Origin: Afifella aestuarii
Lineage (GTDB): Bacteria; Pseudomonadota; Alphaproteobacteria; Rhizobiales; Afifellaceae
Length of the DNA stretch: 64,000 nucleotides
Assembly: GCF_004023665.1 (NCBI RefSeq)
Contig: NZ_SAUF01000005.1
Span: forward strand, 806,001-870,000
Direction of reading: 5' to 3'
Position 1 is the stretch's first letter; each line of letters starts with the position of its first letter. A model generated the notes under the pieces. It had not been told where the DNA came from. It ran no database searches and saw only the letters and a list, made by a program, of their open reading frames with translations. Both the position numbers and the translations under genes were made by a program. Shown here in pieces: positions 33,208 through 41,441 of this stretch.

Positions 33208-33876
33208 CTAGCGGCGCACGGGCCAGCGGAAGGCAAGCGCTCCGATGGCGGCGAACATGACCCGGCTTGAGACGACGACGACGACGTAGATCGCGGAAAT
33301 CAGCGCATAGACCTCAAAGGAGCGGAAGGTGCGCGATTCCACGAAGGTCGCCGTGTGGAAGAGCTCCGTCGCCGCGATCTGCGAGGCGACCGACGTGCCG
33401 AGAAGCAGCAGGACGAGCTGGCTGGTGAGCGAGGGATAGATGTTGCGCAACGCCGGCGGAAGAATGACGAAGCGGAACACCTCAAAGGACGTCAGGCCGA
33501 GGCATTCGCCCGCCTCAATCTGGCTCTTCGGGATCGAATTGAGGCCGGAGCGGATGATCTCGATGGCATAGGCGCCGAAATAGATGCTGAGCGCGACGCA
33601 GGCGGCCGGGAACGGCGACAGGCGCACCCCAATGCTCGGAAAGATGAAGAAGATGATGAAGAGCTGGATCAGCGGCGGCGTATTGCGGATGATCTCGATG
33701 TAGCTCTTCAGGAGGATGCGAACCGGCTTCGGCCCGCGGGTGAGGAGAACCGCACCCAAGACACCGATGAGAAGCCCAAAAAAGGCGGAAATGCCGGTCA
33801 TCTGCAATGTTGCCAGCAGGCCGTCGATGAATTCCTCGCGATATCGCAAGACCTGCTGGAAATTGAGATTCTGCAT
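33208..33876 (-). CDS. Polar amino acid ABC transporter permease, first subunit
   Basis: The 222-residue HisM-type permease has FIDGLLATLQMTGISAFFGLLIGVLGAVLLTRG at the start, IIRNTPPLIQLFIIFFIFPSIGVRLSP (substrate-gate helix pair) and the EAA loop EAGECLGLTSFEVFRFVILPPALRNIYPSLTSQ. It starts 6 nt behind the D-serine-dehydratase-like gene, so enzyme and importer are in one operon. The two permease subunits differ enough to be heterodimeric partners, not a recent duplication. Confidence 0.92.
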   Translation of the reverse strand: MQNLNFQQVLRYREEFIDGLLATLQMTGISAFFGLLIGVLGAVLLTRGPKPVRILLKSYIEIIRNTPPLIQLFIIFFIFPSIGVRLSPFPAACVALSIYFGAYAIEIIRSGLNSIPKSQIEAGECLGLTSFEVFRFVILPPALRNIYPSLTSQLVLLLLGTSVASQIAATELFHTATFVESRTFRSFEVYALISAIYVVVVVSSRVMFAAIGALAFRWPVRR

Positions 33877-33882
33877 GAAACC

Positions 33883-35238
33883 TCAGCCGAAGAAGGTTTG
33901 ATGGACCGACGTGACTCGATGCGCGTCGTCGATCACGAAGAAGGCACGCCAGCGGTCGAAGCAGGTGCAAGGATGCGAAATGCCGAATTCGACGATGTCG
34001 CCTACCGACAGCGAAACCTCTTCGCCGATGCGGAGAAAACCGTGCTGGTCGTTGAGCTTCTCGATCGCCGCAACGCCTCGAAGGTTCTCGCCCTTCTCCC
34101 CTCCCCGCCATGCGGCAAGCGCGATCGGGAAACCCTGATCGAAAGAGACATCGCGCATGCCGAGACCGCAGATCGCGAGACTCGGCTCAGGCCGCGAAAG
34201 CACTTCGGCCCATAGCCGCATCGCCGGCTTGAAAACGTCGGACGCCGCCACGATTTCACCGTCGCGCACAAAGCCGCGACGGGCATCCATCCGCTGAAAA
34301 GCGCGCGCGTAGACGCCGTGATCATGAAAGAAGATCGCGCCGCTCCGCAGCATCAGATCCGCATCGCCGTCGGCGTCGACGACCGCCGTCAGTTTCTCGA
34401 CGACGAGGTCGAAGAACTGCGAGCCGCCGGCCGACAGGAAGAGGCGGCGTTTCGGTTCGGCCTTGCGCACGCTGGCAAACACATCGGCCGCCAGGTGGTT
34501 CAGGGCCGCGATAGCCTTCTGCGTCGCAGCTTCGTCCTCGCTTGCAACAGCACCTTCATAGGCGGCCACACCGGCAAGCGCGATTTTCAGCGTGTTGCAA
34601 GCGATATCGATGAGGCGCTGAGCTGCCTCCGCCGTCCGGCATCCGGCACGCGCGAGCCCTACCTCGATCATCACAGACTGTGGCCGTCCGGCCACCTCGC
34701 CTGCGCGCGCGGCCGCTGCCAATGCGGTTGGCGAATCGACAAAAAGCACGATCTCCGCCTCCGGATAGCGTGCAAGCAGACGTCCCAGACGTTCGCCATT
34801 CACCTTACCGCCGATCTGGTTGGCGAGAAGCAGACGTTTTACGCCCGCCTTGAGCAGCACGCTCGCCTGCTGGAGATTGGCGGCGGAAAGCCCCCATGCG
34901 CCATGGGCGACGAGATCGCGTGCGAGCGCCGTCGACATCGGGGTCTTGGCATGCGGGGCGAGAAGCGCGCCCGCCTCACGGGCATAGGCGAAAATTGCGT
35001 CCCTGTTCGAGCGATAGGCACTTTCCTGCAACGTGAGCACGGGACAGGCGAGATCGCCCGCCGTCGGAGACCAGGCACGCGCGGCAATCTCCGCACCCGG
35101 GAAGGGGTCCGTTCCCGCCGGAATGCCGCGAAGCGTGTCGTCGACGATAAAATCATGCGCCATCTCGGCGGCCAGCGATCCGTCGCCACTGCCAACGCTC
35201 GTGCCGCCAGACGCGGCTGCCGATGCATCCATCACCAT
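33883..35238 (-). CDS. D-serine/D-threo-3-hydroxyaspartate dehydratase-like (fold-type III PLP enzyme, DSD1 family)
   Basis: The protein of about 451 residues has the alanine-racemase-type N-terminal barrel with the PLP lysine in LLAPHAKTPMS, followed by LLLANQIGG and VMIEVGLARAGCR. The C-terminal DSD1-like domain carries the zinc ligands in GISHPCTCFDRW (His-x-Cys pair, as in eukaryotic D-serine dehydratase). Relatives eliminate water from D-serine or D-threo-3-hydroxyaspartate, or act as D-threonine aldolases. It is the first gene of the transporter operon. The start is uncertain: the ATG at 35238 is listed; 35232 and 35163 are alternatives. Confidence 0.85.
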   Translation of the reverse strand: MVMDASAAASGGTSVGSGDGSLAAEMAHDFIVDDTLRGIPAGTDPFPGAEIAARAWSPTAGDLACPVLTLQESAYRSNRDAIFAYAREAGALLAPHAKTPMSTALARDLVAHGAWGLSAANLQQASVLLKAGVKRLLLANQIGGKVNGERLGRLLARYPEAEIVLFVDSPTALAAAARAGEVAGRPQSVMIEVGLARAGCRTAEAAQRLIDIACNTLKIALAGVAAYEGAVASEDEAATQKAIAALNHLAADVFASVRKAEPKRRLFLSAGGSQFFDLVVEKLTAVVDADGDADLMLRSGAIFFHDHGVYARAFQRMDARRGFVRDGEIVAASDVFKPAMRLWAEVLSRPEPSLAICGLGMRDVSFDQGFPIALAAWRGGEKGENLRGVAAIEKLNDQHGFLRIGEEVSLSVGDIVEFGISHPCTCFDRWRAFFVIDDAHRVTSVHQTFFG

Positions 35239-35309
35239 GAAATCCCGCTCGCCCCCTGCAGACGTTTCGTGCCCCAAATGACGAGGTTGACGTTGTGGAC
35301 ACGGAGTAA

Positions 35310-35323
35310 TGACAACGTTATCA
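35310..35323. promoter_or_regulatory. LacI-type operator palindrome in divergent promoter
   Basis: TGACAACGTTATCA is a 14-bp dyad with a single mismatched pair around the central AACGTT, the CG-centred form typical of LacI/GalR operators. It sits in the roughly 120-bp gap between the divergent dehydratase/transporter operon and the deacylase/dehydratase operon, so one bound repressor could shut both. The LacI gene at the end of the minus-strand operon is the obvious candidate. The dyad is seen directly; the protein assignment is inferred. Confidence 0.65.
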
Positions 35324-35360
35324 TTTTTGTTATGGATGACAACCCCTGGGCTGCAGGCAA

Positions 35361-36401
35361 GTGCAATTGACCGTTTTCAATGAGAAGAGACCCCGCAAAA
35401 GCACGGCTTTTGCGACGATCGATTTCGAGCATGAAGGCCGCCAGACCGGCCATATTCACATTCCGCATTCGCCGCATGACGACGCCTGGGGGGCGGTGCG
35501 AATCCCCATCGCGGTGATCAAGAACGGCAATGGGCCGACGGTGCTCCTCACCGGCGGCAATCACGGTGACGAGCACGAGGGACCGATCGTGCTTGGCGAA
35601 CTCTTCCGCGAATTGAGGCCGGAGGACATTTCGGGCCGCGTCATCATCGTGCCGGCGCTCAACCTGCCGGCCGTGCGGGCTGCGCATCGCACCTCGCCCG
35701 TCGATAGGCTCAACCTCAACCGCACCTATCCGGGCGATCCGGCCGGCACCATCTCGCAGCAGATTTCGGCCTTCGTCTGCGACCGCCTCTATCCGATCGC
35801 CGATGCGTTCATCGATCTGCATTCCGGCGGTTCTTCGCTCGACATTCTGCCGAGCGCCATCGTCGAGCCGACAAGGGACCCCGAGCATCTGAAGCGCAAC
35901 ATCGAGGCCGTGCTCGCCTTCGACGCGCCGCTGACCGTCGTCATCAGCAATCTCGGCGAGGAGCGGACCTCCACCGCGGCCGCCGTCCATGCGGGGCTGA
36001 CCACGGTCGGCACGGAGATGGCCGGCGCGGGCACCGTCTCGCTCGAAGCGCTGTCGATTGCCAGACGCGGCGTGCGCAATGTGCTACGCCATCTCGGCGT
36101 CATCGCCGGAGAGCCAAACAAAGCGCAGGGAGAACGGAACGTCCTGGAGATACCTGGCGAGCGCGGTTACGTCTTCGCGCCAGAGGCCGGCGTCTTCGAG
36201 CCCTTCCATGCCAATGGAACCTGGGTGAAAAAGGACCAGCCGGCGGGACGCATTCATTTCGTCGACAATCCGACACGCGCCCCGCTCGATCTTGCCTACG
36301 GCCAGGACGGCATTCTCTATGGCCGGCGACATCCCGGGCGGGTCGATCCCGGCAATTGCTGTCTTGTCGTCGCCGCGCCCTACCAGAAGGATCTCACATG
36401 A
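35361..36401 (+). CDS. M14-type zinc deacylase (DoeB/EutE-like aspartoacylase family), copy 2
   Basis: The 346-residue enzyme has zinc ligands His68 and Glu71 in GGNHGDEHEG and His153 in FIDLHSGG, with NLNRTYPGD and the C-terminal beta domain (VFEPFHANGTWVKKDQPAGRIHFVD). The central part closely resembles N-acetyl-diaminobutyrate deacetylases of ectoine catabolism (SPHDDAWGAVRIPI, RVIIVPALNLPAVR). It is paralogous but not near-identical to the copy at 29576-30619, so the two probably differ in acyl donor or stereochemistry. A GTG start follows a weak AGG; the stop overlaps the dehydratase ATG (ATGA). Confidence 0.88.
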   Translation: MQLTVFNEKRPRKSTAFATIDFEHEGRQTGHIHIPHSPHDDAWGAVRIPIAVIKNGNGPTVLLTGGNHGDEHEGPIVLGELFRELRPEDISGRVIIVPALNLPAVRAAHRTSPVDRLNLNRTYPGDPAGTISQQISAFVCDRLYPIADAFIDLHSGGSSLDILPSAIVEPTRDPEHLKRNIEAVLAFDAPLTVVISNLGEERTSTAAAVHAGLTTVGTEMAGAGTVSLEALSIARRGVRNVLRHLGVIAGEPNKAQGERNVLEIPGERGYVFAPEAGVFEPFHANGTWVKKDQPAGRIHFVDNPTRAPLDLAYGQDGILYGRRHPGRVDPGNCCLVVAAPYQKDLT

Positions 36402-37333
36402 TCGATCTCGACGACGTTCGCGACGCAGCCCGACGGATCGACGGCTATGTCCGGCGCACGCCCCTCTTGCCGGCAACGCAGCTTCGCAATCCCGTCTGCC
36501 CGGGCAGCCTCCATCTAAAGCTCGAATGCCTGCAGCCTTCCGGCTCGTTCAAAGCGCGCGGGGCCGCCAACAAGCTCCTCGCCTCCGATCCGAAGGATGT
36601 CGAGCGCGGCCTGGTGGCGGCGTCGGGCGGCAATCACGGCCTCGCCGTCGCCCGCAGCGCGAGCCTCAAGAACGTCCCGGCCACCATCTTCCTGCCGGAA
36701 AACGTTCAGGCCGAGAAAGTCGACAAGATGCGTCGCTGGGGCGCCGAGACGGTGATTGGCGGCGCCAATTTCGACGAGGCCAATGCCGGCGCACATGCTC
36801 ATGTCGAGAGGACCGGCGCACTTTACTTCCACTCCTTCGCCGACCCCCTGATCGTCGCCGGCCAGGGAACCGTCGGCCTGGAGATTATCGACGATCTTCC
36901 AGATGTCGAGACGGTGGTCATTGCCGTCGGCGGCGGCGGGTTCATCACCGGGGCCGCCGTGGCGCTCAAGGCGCTGAAACCCTCGATCCGGATCATCGGA
37001 GTGGAGCCGGTCGGATCGCCGACGCTCCATGCCTCGCTCAAGGCCGGGCATGTCGTCACCCTGGATCAAGTCACCAGCAACGTGCCGACGATGGCATGCC
37101 AGCGGAGCGACGAGCGGCTGTTTGCGCTGACGCGGCAGGTCGTCGACGAAGTGGTCCTGATCGAAGATGCCGCCATGGAAGCGGCGGCCAAGCAGCTCTG
37201 GTTCGAGTTCGGTCTCGCTGCGGATTCGAGCGGGGCGGCCGCGATGGCAGCGCTTGCGACCGGCTCCATTCCGACGCGGGACGACGAGATTGTCTGCGCG
37301 CCGGTTTGTGGCGCCGGCCTGCCGCCTCTGTGA
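36398..37333 (+). CDS. Threonine/serine dehydratase-like (fold-type II PLP enzyme, EutB-like)
   Basis: The 311-residue enzyme has the PLP lysine Lys52 in QPSGSFKARGA, the phosphate-binding glycine loop VGGGGFITG, and SGGNHGLAVARSA. This group includes L-threonine and serine dehydratases, serine racemase, L-threo-3-hydroxyaspartate dehydratase and EutB of hydroxyectoine catabolism. It makes an enamine from a beta-hydroxy or beta-substituted L-amino acid, substrate for the local RidA. Translationally coupled to the upstream deacylase. The C-terminus (VCAPVCGAGLPPL) departs from the usual CGGN motif, a hint of altered substrate or metal preference. Confidence 0.87.
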   Translation: MIDLDDVRDAARRIDGYVRRTPLLPATQLRNPVCPGSLHLKLECLQPSGSFKARGAANKLLASDPKDVERGLVAASGGNHGLAVARSASLKNVPATIFLPENVQAEKVDKMRRWGAETVIGGANFDEANAGAHAHVERTGALYFHSFADPLIVAGQGTVGLEIIDDLPDVETVVIAVGGGGFITGAAVALKALKPSIRIIGVEPVGSPTLHASLKAGHVVTLDQVTSNVPTMACQRSDERLFALTRQVVDEVVLIEDAAMEAAAKQLWFEFGLAADSSGAAAMAALATGSIPTRDDEIVCAPVCGAGLPPL

Positions 37334-37725
37334 CCGGAGCGATTCGCCACCGGCGTGGCCACATGATCTGGCCGAGCTGGTCTCCGAATCGCATCTGGCG
37401 GATACGCCTGACGCTTTGCGGACAGCTCCTGGCTTGCCTTTCGGATGGAAAGATGAGCCGTCAGGTACCGACTGATGAGATCGGCGACGCAAGCGTGGTC
37501 GAGCGCCGTTTCGCGGATGCGCCGCGGCAACTCCGGCCGTATCGCTTGCGGCCGTGCGGCACCACACTTGGCCCTTGAGTTTGAATGGCTGGCGGACGGA
37601 GATTTGCGCGAGGGCTCCAAGGTCGGCGGCTTCAACGCCAACTGCGCAGAATATAAAGGCCTTACACACGTCGTTTTCAGACGACACGAAAAGCCCAAAA
37701 ATCTCTTGATTATCAGAAGCTTAAA
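37334..37725. other. Intergenic region after the dehydratase; no gene seen
   Basis: About 390 bp between the plus-strand dehydratase and tRNA-Pro. Open frames on both strands exist, but none has recognisable residues, a ribosome site and family-like composition together. No hairpin followed by a T-run was found by eye, so where the dehydratase transcript ends is unclear. Composition falls from GC-rich to more mixed toward 37700, as expected upstream of a tRNA 3' flank. Confidence 0.4.
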
Positions 37726-37802
<77 letters not shown>

Positions 37803-38059
37803 ACGCCGCAATGGCGCGGAAATTAGGAGGCTGAGGCCGCCGGCGCAAGCGGGAAAGTGAGGGTGAAGGCGAAAGCCGAAAATTCCGGAAACCGGCACCA
37901 TCACCCCCTTCCCCCCCGCCCCCTACCCCGCACCCCCGACACCTTCAAACTCAGCTTGCGTTGTGCTCAGCCCGCTTCCGGCACGCTCCGGCCTTCCTTC
38001 CGGACATTGTCCAGAACGTCGGCACTCTGCTAAGCCGCTCGCAACATTGGAGAAAGAGA

Positions 38060-38425
38060 ATGATGACTGACGCGCCCGCAACCGAGCAACCGATATCCAC
38101 ATCGTCGCCGGCGGAAGAATCCCCCTCCTCCAAGGTGGCCCCGGAAGACGGGATCCTCTGGAGAGGGCGCCAATGGGCGGTGACCGATTTTGGGCTGGAA
38201 CGACTGGGTGGCGGACAATCCGTCCCGACCGACCGCCTGTTTGAAGACATCTCTGTCTATTCCTGGGTCCGCCGCATGGGCGACAGGCCCGATGTCGATC
38301 TCGACGATTTCACCACCGCGTTCATGGTGGCGCTCGTCCTCCACGGCTTCGTCACCAATCTGCCCGGCGCCAAGGTTTTGGAGGATTACCAGAAGGCTGA
38401 ACGAAAGCGGGCCCGATCAGCCTGA
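38060..38425 (+). CDS. Hypothetical protein (121 aa)
   Basis: The ATG at 38060 lies behind GGAGAAAGAG, a good ribosome site. The product has a polar, probably disordered N-terminus (residues 1-30, rich in P/S/T/E), then a compact part with WRGRQWAVTDFGLERL, DISVYSWVRRMGDRPDVDLDDFTTAFMVALVLHGF and a basic tail (QKAERKRARSA). I recognise no family. The tryptophan-containing middle and clean start make it likely to be real, though nothing in the neighbours (tRNA-Pro, DUF192 gene) suggests a function. Confidence 0.6.
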   Translation: MMTDAPATEQPISTSSPAEESPSSKVAPEDGILWRGRQWAVTDFGLERLGGGQSVPTDRLFEDISVYSWVRRMGDRPDVDLDDFTTAFMVALVLHGFVTNLPGAKVLEDYQKAERKRARSA

Positions 38426-38497
38426 ACGCAGGCGCGAAACAGCCGATCGAACGCGGCCTATCTGCTTCACATCTTGCGAGGGCGAACAGACGGCGGA

Positions 38498-38950
38498 TCA
38501 GTTTCGCTCGATCGCTTTGCCGGAAACCTGGTCGCCCGGCCGGATATGAAGCCGGTCCGCCGTCCCACCAGCGACCTCGAGCACGAAACGCACCGGCCGC
38601 TCAGAGGCGATCGTCGTCTCAGACAAGGGCGTGGTCTCCTTGGCGATGCTCTGCACTTTGTGGTCGGACCCGATGAACACCATGTCGAGTGGCACATAGG
38701 TGTTTTTCATCCACATGGTGATCGGGCGATCGGAGCCGAAATCGAAGAGCATGCCGGTCCCGCGTGGCACCTCCCGGCGATACATGAGACCGCGAGATCG
38801 TTCCTGTTGGGTGAGAGCGAGCTCTACCTCGAAGGTGTGCGTGCCCTTGGCGCTCTTGATGGTGAGCGGCTCTGTCGCGCCTTGCGCGACGGCGCCTGCC
38901 GCAAACAAAACGAGACTGACGAAGAAAGAGACCAGCCGGACGGCCATCAC
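38498..38950 (-). CDS. DUF192 family protein
   Basis: The 150-residue protein has a signal peptide (MMAVRLVSFFVSLVLFAAGAVAQ) and one DUF192 domain (about 30-148). Landmarks are FEVELALTQQERSRGLMYRREVPRGTGMLFDF, ITMWMKNTYVPLDMVFIGSDHKVQSI, RPVRFVLEVAGGTADRLHIRPGDQV. Function of the family is unknown; members are periplasmic or secreted and widespread. The gene is followed by the antisense end of the hypothetical gene and preceded by the cold-shock gene, both in the same orientation group, but spacing (about 110 bp) suggests separate transcripts. Confidence 0.9.
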   Translation of the reverse strand: MMAVRLVSFFVSLVLFAAGAVAQGATEPLTIKSAKGTHTFEVELALTQQERSRGLMYRREVPRGTGMLFDFGSDRPITMWMKNTYVPLDMVFIGSDHKVQSIAKETTPLSETTIASERPVRFVLEVAGGTADRLHIRPGDQVSGKAIERN

Positions 38951-39059
38951 ACCAAGCCTTCAGTTCAAGATGAGAAATATGGTCCCGATCGCCTGAGACA
39001 TCGTGGACCCCAAGATATCGTCGCCCCCGAGACCTTGGGCCCCCGAGACCTCGTGGCCC

Positions 39060-39650
39060 TCAGTGGGACACGGGAATATGGCCGCCCGAATGTGGCCGGA
39101 TCTCGGCGGCCATGAGGCCCTTTTCGCCTTCGCCGTAGCGCACGAGAACGAGCTGCCCTGGGCGAAGCTCGGCCATTCCGAAGCGCCGCAAGGTTTCCAT
39201 GTGGACGAAAATATCCGGAGCGTCTTCGCCTTCCGTGACGAAGCCGTAGCCCTTCAAACGGTTGAACCATTTGACCGTCGCCGTGACGAGCGGACTCGTC
39301 GGCGTGACCGTGCTGCGCTGGCTCGTCGGCGGCAATGTGGATGGATGCGGCGCCTCGCTTTCGTCCATGGCAAGGACGCGCATCGCCTGCAGCCCTTTCG
39401 CGCCCGGCAGCACTTCGCACACCACGCGGGCACCCTCATAGGCAGCCTGGAACCCGTCACGTCTGAGACAGGTGACATGCAACAGCACGTCCGGCATGCC
39501 GTTGTCGGGCACGATGAAGCCATACCCTTTGGCGACATCGAACCATTTGATATGGCCCGAAACTTCGATCACCTCAGACGCGGCCTCGTCGCGAACAGCG
39601 TCTTCGCGGACATCCGCTTGCGGCTTGAAGCCCATACGAGACCACTCCAT
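39060..39650 (-). CDS. Tandem cold-shock-domain protein
   Basis: The 196-residue protein has two cold-shock domains: the first at about 29-95 ([32 protein letters not shown]) and the second at about 122-190 ([32 protein letters not shown]), each with RNP1 (KGYGFI/V) and RNP2-like strands, joined by a P/S/T-rich linker. It binds single-stranded nucleic acid in the cytoplasm. The two-domain form is common in Hyphomicrobiales. Two ATGs (39650, 39635) each have a fair ribosome site, so the first five residues are uncertain. Confidence 0.92.
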   Translation of the reverse strand: MEWSRMGFKPQADVREDAVRDEAASEVIEVSGHIKWFDVAKGYGFIVPDNGMPDVLLHVTCLRRDGFQAAYEGARVVCEVLPGAKGLQAMRVLAMDESEAPHPSTLPPTSQRSTVTPTSPLVTATVKWFNRLKGYGFVTEGEDAPDIFVHMETLRRFGMAELRPGQLVLVRYGEGEKGLMAAEIRPHSGGHIPVSH

Positions 39651-39772
39651 CGAGGACCCTCAAGCCTGCCAACGGCAGCGCTTCCAAAATCGGTCCATTG
39701 ATTCGTGCAAAAAAGCATAACATCGGTGCGGCCAGAGGCCACAAGACCTTTAAGAAGTTTTCACGGCTTTCC

Positions 39773-40564
39773 TTACCCACCACCGCTCAGCTCGGGAAAT
39801 AAAGCGCTAAGAAGCGCACCGATCTCGCCCGAAAAACAGCTGTCGGCGACGTCATCGAGGGGCGTCTCCTCCCGGTTCAAGATCACCAGCCTCGCCCCGG
39901 ATTGCTTGGCAACGAGCGGTATTGTGGCCGCCGGATGGACCACCAGCGACGAGCCCAGGACGATCATCAGATCGCATTCGTTGGCAAGCTCGAACGCCCG
40001 CCGCATCTCATGCTCGGGCATCGCCTCGCCGAAGGAAATGATCGCGCTCTTGATGAAGCCGCCACAATCCGGGCAGCGCGGGCTTTCACCTTTCGCTTCG
40101 ATCATTTTGCGGACTTCGCCGAGCGTGAAAGGCTCGCGACAGTCGAGACAATGCGCGTAGGTGGCATTGCCGTGAAGCTCGACGAGATATTCCGGTGGGA
40201 GACCGGCCCGCTGGTGCAATCCGTCGACATTCTGGGTGACGACACCCGGCGAGCGCCCTTCCGCCACCAGATGCGCAAGGACCCGGTGCGCGATGTTCGG
40301 CTCGGCCTTCGAATATATTTCATCGAGCATGAAACGCCGCCGCCAGTCCTCGAGCCGAACCTCCTCGCTCGCCATGAATTCCTGGTAGGTGATTGGCTCC
40401 ATTTTCGACCAGATGCCGCCCGGCGAGCGAAAATCGGGAATCCCCGATTCGGTCGAGATGCCGGCCCCGCAGAAGGCGACGATCGCCTTCGCGTCATCGA
40501 CCAGCCGGTGGAGATGCGCCGCCTCACCCACGAGCGTGTCATTGTCAGTTTGGATCTGTGCCAT
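39773..40564 (-). CDS. NAD-dependent protein deacylase (Sir2 family)
   Basis: The 263-residue sirtuin has the NAD-binding motif [15 protein letters not shown], the catalytic stretch [12 protein letters not shown], active-site His131 (LHGN) and a zinc module Cys139-x2-Cys142 and Cys164-x2-Cys167. It removes acyl groups from protein lysines. The start was set at the ATG at 40562-40564, since the further upstream frame lies in the divergent glyoxalase gene. Only 34 bp separate it from that gene, so both promoters overlap the neighbouring coding ends. It stands alone on its strand. Confidence 0.93.
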   Translation of the reverse strand: MAQIQTDNDTLVGEAAHLHRLVDDAKAIVAFCGAGISTESGIPDFRSPGGIWSKMEPITYQEFMASEEVRLEDWRRRFMLDEIYSKAEPNIAHRVLAHLVAEGRSPGVVTQNVDGLHQRAGLPPEYLVELHGNATYAHCLDCREPFTLGEVRKMIEAKGESPRCPDCGGFIKSAIISFGEAMPEHEMRRAFELANECDLMIVLGSSLVVHPAATIPLVAKQSGARLVILNREETPLDDVADSCFSGEIGALLSALFPELSGGG

Positions 40565-40598
40565 AAGCTTTCCCGCCAACCCACTCACGGAGGCATAC

Positions 40599-41039
40599 AT
40601 GAAATATCTGCACACTATGGTGCGCATCAAAGACGTCGACCAGTCGCTCGACTTCTACTGCAACAAGCTCGGGATGGAAGAGGTCCGCCGCAGCGAGAGC
40701 GAGAAAGGCCGCTTCACCCTGATCTTCCTCGCGGCGCCGGATGACAAGGCCCGCGCAGAGACCGAACGCGCGCCTCTCCTGGAACTCACCTACAATTGGG
40801 ATCCGGAAGAGTACGACGGCGGCCGGAATTTCGGCCATCTCGCCTTCGCCACCGACAACATCTACGACACCTGCCAGAAGCTGATGGATGGCGGTGTGAC
40901 GATCAACCGCCCCCCGCGCGACGGCCATATGGCGTTCGTGCGGTCGCCGGACGGGATCTCGATCGAGCTTCTACAAAAGGGTGACGCTCTTCCGCCGGCA
41001 GAGCCCTGGGCCTCGATGCAGAACACCGGCTCCTGGTAA
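40599..41039 (+). CDS. gloA: Lactoylglutathione lyase (glyoxalase I, VOC family)
   Basis: The 146-residue VOC protein has the glyoxalase I pattern: [26 protein letters not shown] with metal ligand His5, [34 protein letters not shown] with a second His, and [16 protein letters not shown] with the metal Glu. It isomerises the methylglyoxal-glutathione hemithioacetal to S-lactoylglutathione. A CGGAGG site precedes the ATG. It is divergent from the sirtuin gene with a 34-bp gap, and tRNA-Glu follows on the same strand. Confidence 0.95.
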   Translation: MKYLHTMVRIKDVDQSLDFYCNKLGMEEVRRSESEKGRFTLIFLAAPDDKARAETERAPLLELTYNWDPEEYDGGRNFGHLAFATDNIYDTCQKLMDGGVTINRPPRDGHMAFVRSPDGISIELLQKGDALPPAEPWASMQNTGSW

Positions 41040-41174
41040 GAGCGCTTTTGTGCAGGCGCGCGGCCCGCGCCGACCGCCTGCGCGAGAGGGCAGACAAGGG
41101 CAATCAAATTTCCTTCATGATTTTCGTTGCATGACTTGTTTGCGGCGCCGCGCCCGACTATAAGGCGCCGCGAC

Positions 41175-41250
41175 GCGCCCATCGTCTAGCGGTCTAGGAC
41201 GCCGCCCTTTCACGGCGGAAACAGGGGTTCGATTCCCCTTGGGCGTACCA
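41175..41250 (+). tRNA. tRNA-Glu (anticodon TTC)
   Basis: The plus strand folds into a cloverleaf with acceptor stem GCGCCCA/TGGGCGT (closing G-U), anticodon arm CCGCC-CTTTCAC-GGCGG giving TTC, and T-loop TTCGATT. CCA is encoded at 41248-41250. The length is 76 nt. Confidence 0.95.
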
Positions 41251-41441
41251 TTCTCCCGGCGTCGCACATGCGATTCGCCAGGAGGATGCGGCGCGAGGCG
41301 CCTTTCTTCTCTCACATCCCCGTCAAATCGCGTCCCATGACCGCGAGCGCCCGCCGATACGCCCGCCGAGGCCGCGTCTCGTGTCCTGATGCAGTGCGAT
41401 TCCAGCCCGCTGAGCGAATCAGGCGAGCCGGAAACGTTGAA

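Noticed and set aside
34318-35370. 350-codon plus-strand frame opposite the D-serine-dehydratase-like gene
   Set aside because: The minus-strand enzyme has the PLP lysine and zinc ligands; the plus-strand translation has no recognisable domain.
28475-37333. Reading the locus as a standard ectoine/hydroxyectoine utilisation cluster
   Set aside because: The ectoine hydrolase (DoeA/EutD) and the ornithine-cyclodeaminase-like EutC are missing, and a DSD1-family enzyme and RidA are present instead.
36292-37578. 428-codon plus-strand frame over the dehydratase
   Set aside because: It is a different frame of the EutB-like gene; its translation is arginine-rich low-complexity.
37900-37945. C-rich low-complexity run
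   Set aside because: A short homopolymer-like tract without repeat unit or gene; probably ordinary intergenic sequence.
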